Shown here one piece after another: positions 1-12,430 of a stretch of DNA of 64,000 nucleotides. The position numbers were made by a program, and so were the translations under genes. Positions within the stretch are counted from its first letter, which is position 1; the number at the start of each line of letters is the position of its first letter. The notes beneath the pieces are model-generated. The model saw only the letters and a list, made by a program, of their open reading frames with translations. It had not been told where the DNA came from and did no database searches. This DNA comes from Massilia psychrophila (GTDB lineage Bacteria; Pseudomonadota; Gammaproteobacteria; Burkholderiales; Burkholderiaceae_D): NCBI RefSeq assembly GCF_002760665.1, contig NZ_PDOB01000001.1:310001-374000 (forward strand). The letters run 5' to 3'.

Positions 1-323
1 ACGTGCTTGTAGGCGCGATTGAAATTGGTACCGGTCGACAGGTCGAAACGGCCGAACGGTGCGCCGATGATCGCTTGCGCCAGCCCCAGCGGATTGGCGG
101 CCGGGACCAGGATCACTTCGCCGAGCAGCTTGCCCTGCGCTTCCAGCGCCGTCAGTTCGGTGCGCAGGAACTGCGCCACCAGCATGCCGGGCACTTCGTC
201 GGCGTGCAGCGCGGCCTGGATATAGACTTTTTTGCCACGGCCTTGTATGCCGAAATGAAAGCTCGCCAGGTGATAGCTCGCGCCGCTCTCGACGCTTGAA
301 ATCTGGTGTCGCTGTGCTTGCAT
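1..323 (-). CDS. M14-type zinc hydrolase, succinylglutamate desuccinylase/aspartoacylase family (partial)
   Basis: Only the N-terminal 107 codons are present; the gene continues beyond the left edge. The start is the ATG complementary to 321-323. The visible protein carries the family's first zinc-ligand motif, HADE at residues 39-42, in the context LHADEVPG, then PAANPLGLAQ and GRFDLSTGTNFNR, which match the substrate-binding region of the AstE/AspA/M14 superfamily. Family members hydrolyse an amide bond of an N-acylated amino acid or a C-terminal residue using one zinc. No signal peptide is visible, so a cytoplasmic location is likely. It diverges from the cyanophycinase gene across a 245-bp gap, so the two may share a regulatory region. 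The second zinc ligand and catalytic glutamate are not visible, so the substrate cannot be assigned. Confidence 0.8.
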   Translation of the reverse strand, partial: MQAQRHQISSVESGASYHLASFHFGIQGRGKKVYIQAALHADEVPGMLVAQFLRTELTALEAQGKLLGEVILVPAANPLGLAQAIIGAPFGRFDLSTGTNFNRAYKH

Positions 324-568
324 GGTGGGCGCCGGTCAGAGAAAAGGTCAAGTGCACAGTGTGGCATACACCTCGGCCCGGCGACAAGCCGGTGGCGCGC
401 GCTGTGCCGCATAGGCGGGACCGGGACTGGTTTGCGCGCAGGCAAATCTCGTGCGCAAGCGGCGCGTATTCTGGAACGTGGCCAAGCCTGCGACAAAAGC
501 TGTTGGGAGTGCGTATTCTGTCGTAGTAGGCGACGACCCAGGCCATCACCCGCCCTGAAGGAAACCTC
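324..568. other. divergent intergenic region
   Basis: This 245-bp gap separates the M14-type hydrolase (minus) from the cyanophycinase gene (plus). It should hold both promoters, but no sequence close to a sigma-70 consensus stands out. No convincing short gene is present. Confidence 0.4.
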
Positions 569-1831
569 ATGTTCAAATTCCTGTACCGTGCCGCGTTTTT
601 GTTGATTATGGCTGCCGGAGCGCCGGTGCAAGCGGCCAGACCGGCCGCGCCGCAAGGTTCGCTCGTCATCGCCGGCGGTGCGCTGCGCGCCGACAACGCC
701 GTGGTGTGGGAGCGCATCGTGCGCCTAGCCGGCGGCAAGGCCGCCCGCATTGCGGTGTTCGCATCGGCCTCGTCCAGCCCCGAACAGGCCGCCAGGTACA
801 ACATGGACCTGCTTCAGCGCTACGGCGCCGACGCCTTCTTCATCCCGGTCGCCGTCAAGCTGGCCGGCACCGACTACCTTGCCGCGGCCGACGACCCGGT
901 GCTCGCCGCCAGCGTGCGCCAGGCCGGCGGCGCCTATTTTGCCGGCGGCGACCAGGGCCGCATCACGCGCGCGCTGCGCCGCCCCGACGGCAGCAATTCG
1001 CTGGTACTCGACGCGCTGTGGGACATGTACCGCCGCGGCGGCGTGATCGCCGGTTCCAGCGCCGGCGCCGCCATCATGAGCAGCACCATGTTCGCCGCGC
1101 CGAAGAACGTGCTGTCCATCCTCAAGCAAGGCGTCGCCGACGGCCACGAGATCGCCCCGGGGCTCGGCTTCATCGGCGCCGACGTCTTCGTCGACCAGCA
1201 CCTGCTGGTGCGCGGGCGCTTCGCCCGCATGCTGCCGGCCATGCTCAAGAAAGGCTACAAGCTGGGCCTGGGGATCGACGAGAACACCGCCATGGTGGTG
1301 GGCCCGAACCGCGACGTCGAGGTGATCGGCTACAAGGGCGCGCTGCTGATCGACCTGGCGTCGGTCACGACCGAACCGGGCGCCTTCAACCTGGCCAACG
1401 CCAAGGTCAGCTACCTCGACAGCGGCGACCGCTTCAACATCGCCAGTGGCGTTTTCACGCCAGCGCCCGACAAGGCCGACGGCAAGCTCGATCCGGCCAG
1501 GCCGCATTACCGCGAGCCGCTGTTTAACGCCGACATCCTCGGCAACTCCGCCGTGGTCGACCTGATGGGCAAACTGATCGACAGCGACCAGCCGGAGGCC
1601 ATCGGCCTCACCCTTGGCAGCCCGCGCAGCGACCAGCCCGACCTCGGCTTCGAGTTCCGCTTCAGCCGCGCGCGCGACAGCGTCGGCTACCTGTCGGCGT
1701 CGTCGGAGGCGTACTCGGTCTACAACGTGCGGCTCGACATCCGGCCAATCCGGATCCGGCTGCCGCTGTACGAGTACAAGCGGGAGGGCCGGCAGGAGAA
1801 CAACACGCTGGCGCGCCAGGGCGGCGATTGA
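569..1831 (+). CDS. secreted cyanophycinase (peptidase family S51)
   Basis: A 420-residue protein with an N-terminal signal peptide (hydrophobic residues 5-18, likely cut after VQA near residue 22). The S51 fold is recognisable: SLVIAGGALR at 31-40, GGDQ at 126-129, the nucleophile elbow GSSAGA at 162-167 with Ser164 as probable nucleophile, and DQH at 209-211 followed by arginines. Cyanophycinase cleaves multi-L-arginyl-poly-L-aspartate to beta-Asp-Arg dipeptides. The signal peptide suggests use of external cyanophycin, as in the extracellular CphE type, rather than mobilisation of an internal store. No cyanophycin synthetase or isoaspartyl dipeptidase gene is in the window. The roughly 120 residues after the catalytic core (from about residue 300) are longer than in the minimal cyanobacterial CphB. 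Start follows AAGGAAACCTC. Confidence 0.88.
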   Translation: MFKFLYRAAFLLIMAAGAPVQAARPAAPQGSLVIAGGALRADNAVVWERIVRLAGGKAARIAVFASASSSPEQAARYNMDLLQRYGADAFFIPVAVKLAGTDYLAAADDPVLAASVRQAGGAYFAGGDQGRITRALRRPDGSNSLVLDALWDMYRRGGVIAGSSAGAAIMSSTMFAAPKNVLSILKQGVADGHEIAPGLGFIGADVFVDQHLLVRGRFARMLPAMLKKGYKLGLGIDENTAMVVGPNRDVEVIGYKGALLIDLASVTTEPGAFNLANAKVSYLDSGDRFNIASGVFTPAPDKADGKLDPARPHYREPLFNADILGNSAVVDLMGKLIDSDQPEAIGLTLGSPRSDQPDLGFEFRFSRARDSVGYLSASSEAYSVYNVRLDIRPIRIRLPLYEYKREGRQENNTLARQGGD

Positions 1832-1918
1832 ACTTCGCCGTCGTGGCCGCACGAAGGCTATGACGGCGGCCGGGATTACAATGCTCGTTCACGCATCCCA
1901 TCCCCGCCAGGAGCAGCA

Positions 1919-3361
1919 ATGCCGGTGTCACCCATCCGATTCCTCGCTTGTGCGCTGGCGCTGGCCGCCGCCGCCGCCCAGGCACTTGCCCAAGCCCCCG
2001 CCACCATCCGCGTCGACTATCTTCACAGCGGCAATGCGCTGGCCGACACCTATGCGCTCGAGCGCGTGCTGGTCGAGCCGCTGACGTGGCCGGGCAATTT
2101 GGCGCACAACGTCGACAACACCAACCGCGGCCAGAACATGGTCGAAGTGGTCGATCCCAAGACCGGCGACCTGCTGTACTCGCGCGGCTTTTCGACGATC
2201 TTCGGCGAATGGCGCAGCACCGACGAAGCGGGCAAGACCAGCCGCGGCTTCCATGAATCGGTGCGCTTCCCGGACCAAGGCAAGCCGGTGCGGGTGCGCA
2301 TCCTGAAACGTGACGAGCGCAACCTGTTTTCGGTGGCGTGGAGCGTCGACGTCGATGCCGGCGCGCCGGAGGTGATTCGCAAGCAGGGACCGGCGCCGGC
2401 CCGCTTGATCCCGATCCGGGTGAACGGACCGTCGGCGCAAAAAGTCGACCTGCTCATTCTCGGCGACGGCTATACCGGCGCCGACATGAAAAAATTCGAG
2501 CTTGACGCGCGCCGCCTGACCGATTACTTGTTCAAGGTGCCGCCATTTCGTGAGCGCGCGGCCGATTTCAACGTCTGGGCGATGGCGGTGCCGACCCAGC
2601 AATCGGGCGTGTCGCGGCCGTCCACCGGCGTGCACCACGCCTCCGCGCTGGGCACCCGCTACGACATTTTCGGCAGCGAGCGCTACGTGCTGACGCTGGA
2701 CAACCGCGCGCTGCGCGACATCGCCCAGTACGTCCCATACGAGTTCATCGAAATCCTGGTCAACAACGACACCTATGGCGGCGGCGGCATTTTCGGCCAG
2801 TTCAGCACCGTGGCGGCGAGCAACGACTGGGCCGATTACCTGTTCGTCCACGAATTCGGCCACCATTTCGCCGGCCTGGCCGACGAGTACTACACCTCGC
2901 CCGTCGCCTATCAGTCGAGCGCGGCGCGGCTCGAACCGTGGGAGCCGAACGTGACGGCGCTGCGCGATCCGGCCCGCCCGAAGTGGAAAAAGCACGTCGT
3001 GCCCGGCACGCCGCTGCCGACACCGTGGCCGAAGGCAGAATACGAGGCAGCTTCGCGCGCCTACCAGGCCCGCAGGACCGCGCTGCGGGCGGCAAACCGG
3101 CCGGAGTCGGAAATGAGCGCGCTGTTTCGCGAAGACCTGGCACGCACCAACGCGCTGTTTTCGACAGCGCCGCAGCGGCGCGCAATCGGTGCGTTCGAAG
3201 GCGCCAATTACGAAGCCAGCGGCTTCTACCGACCAGAGATGCAATGCATCATGTTCGACCGAAGTGAAACTTTTTGTAAGGTATGCGAGGAGGCAATCAG
3301 CGAAATTATCGACCTCTACGCCCCGCACGCGGACAAAAAACAGGCTGTTATTTCGAAATGA
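1919..3361 (+). CDS. secreted zinc metallopeptidase, M64 (IgA peptidase) family
   Basis: A 480-residue exported protein. The signal peptide is residues 1-24 with an Ala-rich core and an ALA-Q cut. An N-terminal M64_N-like beta domain covers about 30-145 and the catalytic domain about 165-460. The zinc site is HEFGHHFAGLADEYY at 311-325: His311, Glu312, His315 and Asp322 fit HExxHxxxxxD. LGDGYT at 181-186 is another family hallmark. The family is named after a Clostridium ramosum IgA protease, but most members have no known substrate, so IgA cleavage should not be inferred. It lies 88 bp after the cyanophycinase gene on the same strand; both products are exported hydrolases. Start chosen for the GGAG Shine-Dalgarno at 1910-1913. 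Confidence 0.85.
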   Translation: MPVSPIRFLACALALAAAAAQALAQAPATIRVDYLHSGNALADTYALERVLVEPLTWPGNLAHNVDNTNRGQNMVEVVDPKTGDLLYSRGFSTIFGEWRSTDEAGKTSRGFHESVRFPDQGKPVRVRILKRDERNLFSVAWSVDVDAGAPEVIRKQGPAPARLIPIRVNGPSAQKVDLLILGDGYTGADMKKFELDARRLTDYLFKVPPFRERAADFNVWAMAVPTQQSGVSRPSTGVHHASALGTRYDIFGSERYVLTLDNRALRDIAQYVPYEFIEILVNNDTYGGGGIFGQFSTVAASNDWADYLFVHEFGHHFAGLADEYYTSPVAYQSSAARLEPWEPNVTALRDPARPKWKKHVVPGTPLPTPWPKAEYEAASRAYQARRTALRAANRPESEMSALFREDLARTNALFSTAPQRRAIGAFEGANYEASGFYRPEMQCIMFDRSETFCKVCEEAISEIIDLYAPHADKKQAVISK

Positions 3362-3597
3362 TGAAGAAGATGCATCGTGTCAACCAATTACGAAGCTGGG
3401 CCGTTGAGGATGCAACAGCGGGCAATGTGTGTATTCGATAGCGTACAGACCCTGTTGTCAAGGTGTCATATTTTTACCTCATTCCTAGGCGCAAGTTTTG
3501 GAAGAGAAATGAAAGAAGACCACCGGATTGGCGCCTGCGAAGGCCCGGCCCACAACGTCCGAATGCTTCACTCCACTCATCATTAAAAGGAAACACC

Positions 3598-4080
3598 ATG
3601 AATAAAGTACTCGCTGCCCTGATCGCTGGTTTGTTTGCTACTTCGGTTTATGCACAAACGCCTGCTCCAGCCGCCACCCCGGCTGTGACCAAAGCTGTCG
3701 TAAAAGGCGAAAAGGCCGTTGTGAAAGCGGAAGCTGCTGAAGCTAAAGACGTCGCCAAAGCTGACGAAAGCGTCGCCAAGGCCGCCGCCAAAGCGGACAG
3801 CAAAAAAGCCAAGGCACACGCCACGGCCGCCAAAAAGCACGCCGATGCAGCCGCCGACGTCGCCAAAGCTGCTCCAGCCGACAAGATGAAAGCGGAAGGC
3901 AAGGCTGATGCCAAAGTCGCCAAGGCCGACCTGAGCGCCGACAAGACTGTCATCAAGGCCGATGCCAAAGTCGAAAAAGCGGTTGTCGAAGCCAAAGCCG
4001 ACAAAGCTGTCGCGCACAGCAAGACGGTCGAAAAGAAAGCTGAAGCAGCTGCCGACGTCAAGAAAGCAGCCGGCAAGTAA
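3598..4080 (+). CDS. exported alanine/lysine-rich low-complexity protein
   Basis: 160 residues: a clear signal peptide (residues 1-19, cut after VYA) followed by a mature region made almost only of Ala, Lys, Val, Asp and Glu in irregular AKADxKVxKA heptad-like repeats. Such sequence should form long charged amphipathic helix or be disordered. The start has a good Shine-Dalgarno (AAAAGG at 3585-3590); an in-frame extension to 3463 has no such site and would bury the signal sequence. Composition recalls histone H1-like proteins, but the signal peptide argues for the periplasm or surface. Stands alone and ends at a strong hairpin. I do not recognise a characterised homologue. Lower GC and more AAA/AAG use than the neighbours suggest high expression. 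Confidence 0.7.
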   Translation: MNKVLAALIAGLFATSVYAQTPAPAATPAVTKAVVKGEKAVVKAEAAEAKDVAKADESVAKAAAKADSKKAKAHATAAKKHADAAADVAKAAPADKMKAEGKADAKVAKADLSADKTVIKADAKVEKAVVEAKADKAVAHSKTVEKKAEAAADVKKAAGK

Positions 4081-4099
4081 TCAGCCTGCAGCACAGGGC

Positions 4100-4135
4100 A
4101 TGAAACAAGGACAGCGCGAGCTGTCCTTGTTTCAT
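4100..4135. terminator. perfect 16-bp hairpin, bidirectional terminator
   Basis: Positions 4100-4115 and 4120-4135 are perfect inverted repeats around the loop GCGA, 20 bp after the stop of the Ala/Lys-rich gene. The descending arm ends CCTTGTTTCAT rather than in a pure T run. The same structure would serve the minus-strand two-component remnant. Confidence 0.7.
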
Positions 4136-4148
4136 GGGCGCGCGGTTT

Positions 4149-4355
4149 TCATGCATGTTCGCCGCCCTGACCGACGGGACATAGCGCGCGCTGACCGCCA
4201 TCCCGGCGCCGCAGTGCAACCCGAGCAGGTAGTTGCCTTCGCCGACGACCGCCAGGCTGGCCGACGATGGTGAACTGGCGATGTGGTGCCAGCGCGTAGC
4301 GCAGGTTAATCCGGCCTGGCTCCTCGTCATCGACAATCAGTACGCGCATCGGCAC
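4149..4355 (-). pseudogene. LytTR-type response regulator, internally deleted remnant
   Basis: The first 33 codons (4355 back to about 4257) read as the start of a receiver domain, MPMRVLIVDDEEPGRINLRY, including the paired aspartates. The frame then changes. A second minus-strand frame (about 4250-4150) continues with VVGEGNYLLGLH and SARYVPSVRAAN, which resemble the C-terminal DNA-binding LytTR domain. The phospho-acceptor Asp, the rest of the receiver and the first half of LytTR are missing. The simplest reading is a large internal deletion with a frameshift. Non-functional. Identification of the LytTR half is from recall of family motifs only. Confidence 0.55.
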
Positions 4356-4359
4356 CGGC

Positions 4360-4512
4360 TTAGCCCCGTGCGGCGAGCGGCATGCGGATCTCGACCAGGA
4401 AGCGCTCGTCCCGCAATTCGGTGCGCAGCGACGCCTGCGCGCTGGCCGGATTCGATACGCTGACCAGCATGTCGAGGTAGCTCCCTGGAGCGCCCTTGTG
4501 CACGCCGTCGGT
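4360..4512 (-). pseudogene. sensor histidine kinase, C-terminal fragment
   Basis: Reading the minus strand toward the TAA at 4362-4360 gives a tail ending ASLRTELRDERFLVEIRMPL then AARG. This looks like the last beta strand of a LytS-type histidine kinase ATPase domain. Its stop lies 5 bp before the start of the receiver remnant, the normal kinase-regulator order. Upstream (about 4512 onward) the frame breaks down and no H-box or N/G boxes are found, so nearly all of the kinase has been lost. With the adjacent remnant it marks a decayed two-component operon. Confidence 0.45.
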
Positions 4513-4721
4513 TAGAGAGGCGCGGGGCAGGGATCTTGCAGGCGATGGGCAGGCGATTCATTGGCCGTAAGTATACCAGCGGGCGTTTTGCGACAGCGCG
4601 GCCCGGCCCGGCCCGGTCTTCGTCACGGCATACCGGCGTTTCGTCACTTTCCCGCTGTTCAAACGGCGCCGGACGCGGCACACTGCCGACTGTTGTCGAT
4701 CAATTACCGAAAGCGTTCGCA

Positions 4722-6857
4722 ATGCCACGTCTGCAGCAAGTACTATCCTGTGTATTTTTTAGTGCCCTGTGCGCCGCGGCGCTGGCGCAAGAGAGCGCGG
4801 CGCCGATGCCGTCGGTCCAGATCAGCGGCCCCGGCAGCGTGGCCTTGCGCCGCGACAGCAGCGTGGCGAAGATCGTCGTCGCGCGCGGCGACATCGTGCA
4901 GTTCGGCGACAGCAACCTGGCGGACGTACTCAAGCGCCAGCCCGGCATTTCGGTCACGGACGGCGAAGTGCGCATGCGCGGCCTCGGCGCCGGATACACG
5001 CACATCCTGATCAATGGCGACCCGGCGCCGCAAGGCTTTTCGATCGCCTCAATTTCGCCCGACATGGTCGAACGGATCGAAATACTGCGCAGCGCCACGG
5101 CCGAGCAGGGCACGCAAGCCATCGCCGGCAGCATCAACCTGGTGCTGCGCAAAGTCGTCGCCAAAGCCGCGCGGGAGGCCAAGGCCGGCGCCGCGCTCGA
5201 GCGCGGACGTACCAGCCCGACCGCGTCGCTGCAGTTTGGCGACCGTGCCGGGGCGCTGTCGTACACGTTTGGGGCGACGCTGGCAAGGAGGGCATTTGAC
5301 TTTCCTCAGCAAATTGACGAAGACATGCGCGCCGCCGGCGGCGCGCCGATCGCCTTGCGCCGCTTCGACCGCTACAACCGCGGCAACGACGACCGGCTCG
5401 ACCTCGCACCGCGTTTGACCTGGGCGTTTGAGAACGGCGACGCCGTGACCTGGCAAAACTTGATCGGCTTGAGCCGGGTCGACAGCCATTCCGGCGAGCG
5501 CGAGGACACGCTGTTCGGCGCGCCCAGCGCTTTCCCGGACAATCGCGCGGCGTTGCGTTCGCGCGTTTCCTCGCTGCGCAGCGACGTCGGCTGGACGCAC
5601 CGCATCGGCGAAGACGGCAAACTCACTGCCAAGGCAGTGTTCAATGGCAGCCGCCGCAGGTCTGCCTATGTCTTCGACGGTGCCGGGCCGGACGGCGTGC
5701 GCGCCCTGCTGCGCGCGGTCGACTCAAGCGTGGACGAGGACAGTGTCGGCATCAGTGGCAAATTTACCGCACCGCTGGGCGCCAATCACGCGCTGGGAAT
5801 CGGCTGGGATGGCGCGCTGGTGACGCGTGGCGAGGCGCGCCTGCAGACCGATAGCCGGCTGTCGCAGAGCGCCGCCGTGGTGCTGGACCAGGATTACACT
5901 GCCAGGGTGCAGCGCATGGCGCTGTTCGCGCAGGACGAGTGGCAGATGTCGCCGCAATTGCAGAGCTACCTCGGGCTGCGTTGGGAAGGCGTGCGCAGCG
6001 CCACCGACGGCAAGGACTTCGACCGGGTGGCAAATCGCTACAGCGTGTTCAGTCCATCGGCGCAGCTGTTATGGAAATTGCCGGCGCGGCCCAAGGATCA
6101 GGTGCGGCTGGCGCTGGCGCGTACCTACAAGGCGCCGCTGACGCGCTACCTGGTGCCGCGGCGCTACACGATGAACAACAATAACAGCGCGGCCAATCCC
6201 GACGAGGAAGGCAATGCCGCCTTGCGCCCGGAACTGAGCTGGGGGCTCGACCTGGCGTACGAAACATATTTCGGCGTTGGCGGCATGGCCAGCGTATCCG
6301 GATTTGCGCGGCGCATCGGCGACGTCACGCTGCGCCGCCTGTACCTGGACGGCGCGGCCTGGGTCGCGCGGCCCGAGAATGCGGGCGCGGCCAGGACGCA
6401 CGGCATCGAATTGGACCTGAAGATGCCGCTGCGATGGTGGTTGCCGGCGTCGGCGCTGGAGTTGCGCGCCAACCTGACGCGCGCGTGGTCGCGCCTCGAC
6501 GCGGTTGCCGGACCGTATAACCGGCTGGCCGACCAGACGCCGTTCAGCGCCAATGTAGGACTCGACTACCGTCCCGGCGGCCATTGGAGCGCCGGTTTCA
6601 ACGCCACGTATCAGGGCGCGGCCACCACCACGTCCTCGATTGAAATGAGCAGCTACAGGGCAGCCCAATGCGTGCTCGATATCTACGCGGTGTGGCAAAT
6701 CAATGCGCGCACGAAGTTGCGCATGAGCGCGGCCAACCTGCCGCCCCAGGATCGCCGCAGCGCCGAGTTCTATGCCAGCGCCGGTGGCAGCCTTCGCCGC
6801 ACCAGCACTGCCGAAGGGGCGGCGCTGGCACGGCTGGTACTGGAGCAATCGTTCTGA
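4722..6857 (+). CDS. TonB-dependent outer-membrane receptor
   Basis: 711 residues from the ATG at 4722, chosen because it begins a clean signal peptide (residues 1-22, cut near ALA-Q); the upstream in-frame ATG at 4536 would mask it. Plug domain about 45-145: DSNLADVLKRQPGISV at 63-78, RMRGLG at 84-89 and VERIEILRSATAEQG at 116-130, all typical of TonB-dependent receptor plugs. The rest is a 22-stranded barrel type region ending in VLEQSF; the terminal Phe is the usual outer-membrane assembly signal. It imports a ligand using TonB energy. No siderophore, cobalamin or sugar genes sit next to it; the only former neighbour is the decayed two-component system. The ligand is unknown. Confidence 0.88.
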   Translation: MPRLQQVLSCVFFSALCAAALAQESAAPMPSVQISGPGSVALRRDSSVAKIVVARGDIVQFGDSNLADVLKRQPGISVTDGEVRMRGLGAGYTHILINGDPAPQGFSIASISPDMVERIEILRSATAEQGTQAIAGSINLVLRKVVAKAAREAKAGAALERGRTSPTASLQFGDRAGALSYTFGATLARRAFDFPQQIDEDMRAAGGAPIALRRFDRYNRGNDDRLDLAPRLTWAFENGDAVTWQNLIGLSRVDSHSGEREDTLFGAPSAFPDNRAALRSRVSSLRSDVGWTHRIGEDGKLTAKAVFNGSRRRSAYVFDGAGPDGVRALLRAVDSSVDEDSVGISGKFTAPLGANHALGIGWDGALVTRGEARLQTDSRLSQSAAVVLDQDYTARVQRMALFAQDEWQMSPQLQSYLGLRWEGVRSATDGKDFDRVANRYSVFSPSAQLLWKLPARPKDQVRLALARTYKAPLTRYLVPRRYTMNNNNSAANPDEEGNAALRPELSWGLDLAYETYFGVGGMASVSGFARRIGDVTLRRLYLDGAAWVARPENAGAARTHGIELDLKMPLRWWLPASALELRANLTRAWSRLDAVAGPYNRLADQTPFSANVGLDYRPGGHWSAGFNATYQGAATTTSSIEMSSYRAAQCVLDIYAVWQINARTKLRMSAANLPPQDRRSAEFYASAGGSLRRTSTAEGAALARLVLEQSF

Positions 6858-6870
6858 CCGGCCGCGTAGA

Positions 6871-9285
<2,415 letters not shown>

Positions 9286-9304
9286 AGTTATTTCAGTTCA
9301 ATTT

Positions 9305-9423
9305 GGGGTCAGACCCGTTTTTTATTCGGATATTTGCGTTAAGCAGTCTCAAAAAAACGGGTCTGACCCCATTATTTAACGGGTTTTTGCGTTGATCGGT
9401 TGCGAAAAAACGGGTCTGACCCC
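9305..9423. repeat. cluster of three GGGTCTGACCCC-type palindromic repeats
   Basis: Three copies of a unit with the core GGGTC-A/T-GACCC next to a T or A run: 9305-9323 (GGGGTCAGACCCGTTTTTT), 9351-9370 and 9405-9423 (both in the opposite orientation). The first and second form an inverted pair (about 19-bp potential stem, 27-nt loop). The second and third lie in a degenerate direct repeat of about 44 bp with a 53-bp period (9328-9370 and 9380-9423). The cluster fills the parE-parC gap. It could act as a transcript hairpin, a protein site, or a miniature mobile element. Confidence 0.8.
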
Positions 9424-9429
9424 GTTGTT

Positions 9430-11427
<1,998 letters not shown>

Positions 11428-11578
11428 ACTGGTTTTCAATGAGCGGATGCCTGGGCATTCTATCTTGTCGGACGGAAAAGGAAGCGGTTTGCAGAGAATG
11501 ATTCTGCTTGCAAATGGCCGCTTTTGTCGCTAGATTCTCACGGTGGGCTGGCGTTAAGCGCCGGCGCAACGTCTTCCG

Positions 11579-12430
11579 GTGTCAAAAATGCATTCTCAAA
11601 AATATCCTTTTGCGGTACGCCTGATCGGCTTTGTCGCGGCAGAAGCGGCCGAGGTCTGCGCCACGCTGGCGCTGGCGCCGCCGGCCGGACCGTCGTATTT
11701 TTGCCTGCTGGACGACAGTTTGCAAGAGCCGGATCTGTATATCGCCAATGGCAACGACTTGCTGGCGATGGCCACGCTGGCCGGCGTCAACCCGACCGAT
11801 GTCGCCCCGGCCCTGTTGATCGGCAACGCCGCCGCGCCAGCATTTCCCTTCCCGCACCTGCTGCGTACGGTTGATACGGGAGCGTTGGATGCGCGCCGCA
11901 TGCACCACTTGCTGGCCGGGCTGATCGGCAAGCGGGCGCAGGCGCTGGCGCTGCTGAGCGCGCGCGGGGTGGCGCCGATGATCGAGCGGCGCCGTCATCC
12001 GCGCGTCGACCTCGATGTCGGCGATCCGCTGCTGTACCAGCAGCGCCGCCAGGAGAGCCCGTGCGGCGCCATCCTGATCGTCGACAAGGGCGGCGCCTTT
12101 CGCGATCACGTTGCCGAGGTGTTCGGCGCGCGCCGCCTGTCGGTCGAATGGACCGACAGCGCCGGCGCCGCCGTGCTGCTGTGCGACGAGACGGCGGTGT
12201 CGGTACTGATGATTAACACCTCGACGCCCCGGATCGACCCTTACCGGCTGTGCGCCGACGTCAAATGCCTGCCGGCGGCCCACCGCACCGCGGTGATGTT
12301 CCTGGTCGGCCCTAATTTCAGCTATGACGCGCCGCGCGGGCGCAAGGTCGGCGTGCGCGGCGTGCTCGACAAGCCAGTGGCCGACCGCCACCTGTACTCG
12401 GCGATCAAGAGGCTGATGTCGCTGCCGTGA
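11579..12430 (+). CDS. receiver-like protein with degenerate phospho-acceptor site
   Basis: 283 residues from GTG 11579 (an ATG three codons later at 11588 is an alternative; neither has a clear ribosome site). The C-terminal half (about 160-283) looks like a response-regulator fold: GAILIVDKGGAFRDH in strand 1, then VSVLMINTSTPRID where the acceptor Asp is expected, and GVLDKPVADRHLYSAIKRL, the conserved KP loop and last helix. Only one of the paired strand-1 acidic residues is kept (VDKG) and the acceptor position appears to be Asn or Ser. It is therefore probably not phosphorylated normally. The N-terminal half (1-150) is unrecognised and contains ERRRHPRVDL, similar to a PilZ-domain opening. 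Single gene with no partner kinase nearby. Confidence 0.55.
   Translation: MSKMHSQKYPFAVRLIGFVAAEAAEVCATLALAPPAGPSYFCLLDDSLQEPDLYIANGNDLLAMATLAGVNPTDVAPALLIGNAAAPAFPFPHLLRTVDTGALDARRMHHLLAGLIGKRAQALALLSARGVAPMIERRRHPRVDLDVGDPLLYQQRRQESPCGAILIVDKGGAFRDHVAEVFGARRLSVEWTDSAGAAVLLCDETAVSVLMINTSTPRIDPYRLCADVKCLPAAHRTAVMFLVGPNFSYDAPRGRKVGVRGVLDKPVADRHLYSAIKRLMSLP

Noticed and set aside
725-1852. Long open frame antisense to the cyanophycinase gene
   Set aside because: Composition (Arg, Gly, His, Val, Asp) is the usual mirror of a GC-rich gene; no motif or ribosome site.
1919-3361. Naming the M64 protein an IgA protease
   Set aside because: Family name only; a soil or water betaproteobacterium gives no reason to expect IgA as substrate.
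3377-3586. Small open frame between the M64 and Ala/Lys-rich genes
   Set aside because: No ribosome site, ordinary intergenic composition and no recognisable similarity.
11588-12430. Calling the receiver-like protein a full response regulator
   Set aside because: The phospho-acceptor position is not Asp and there is no recognisable output domain.
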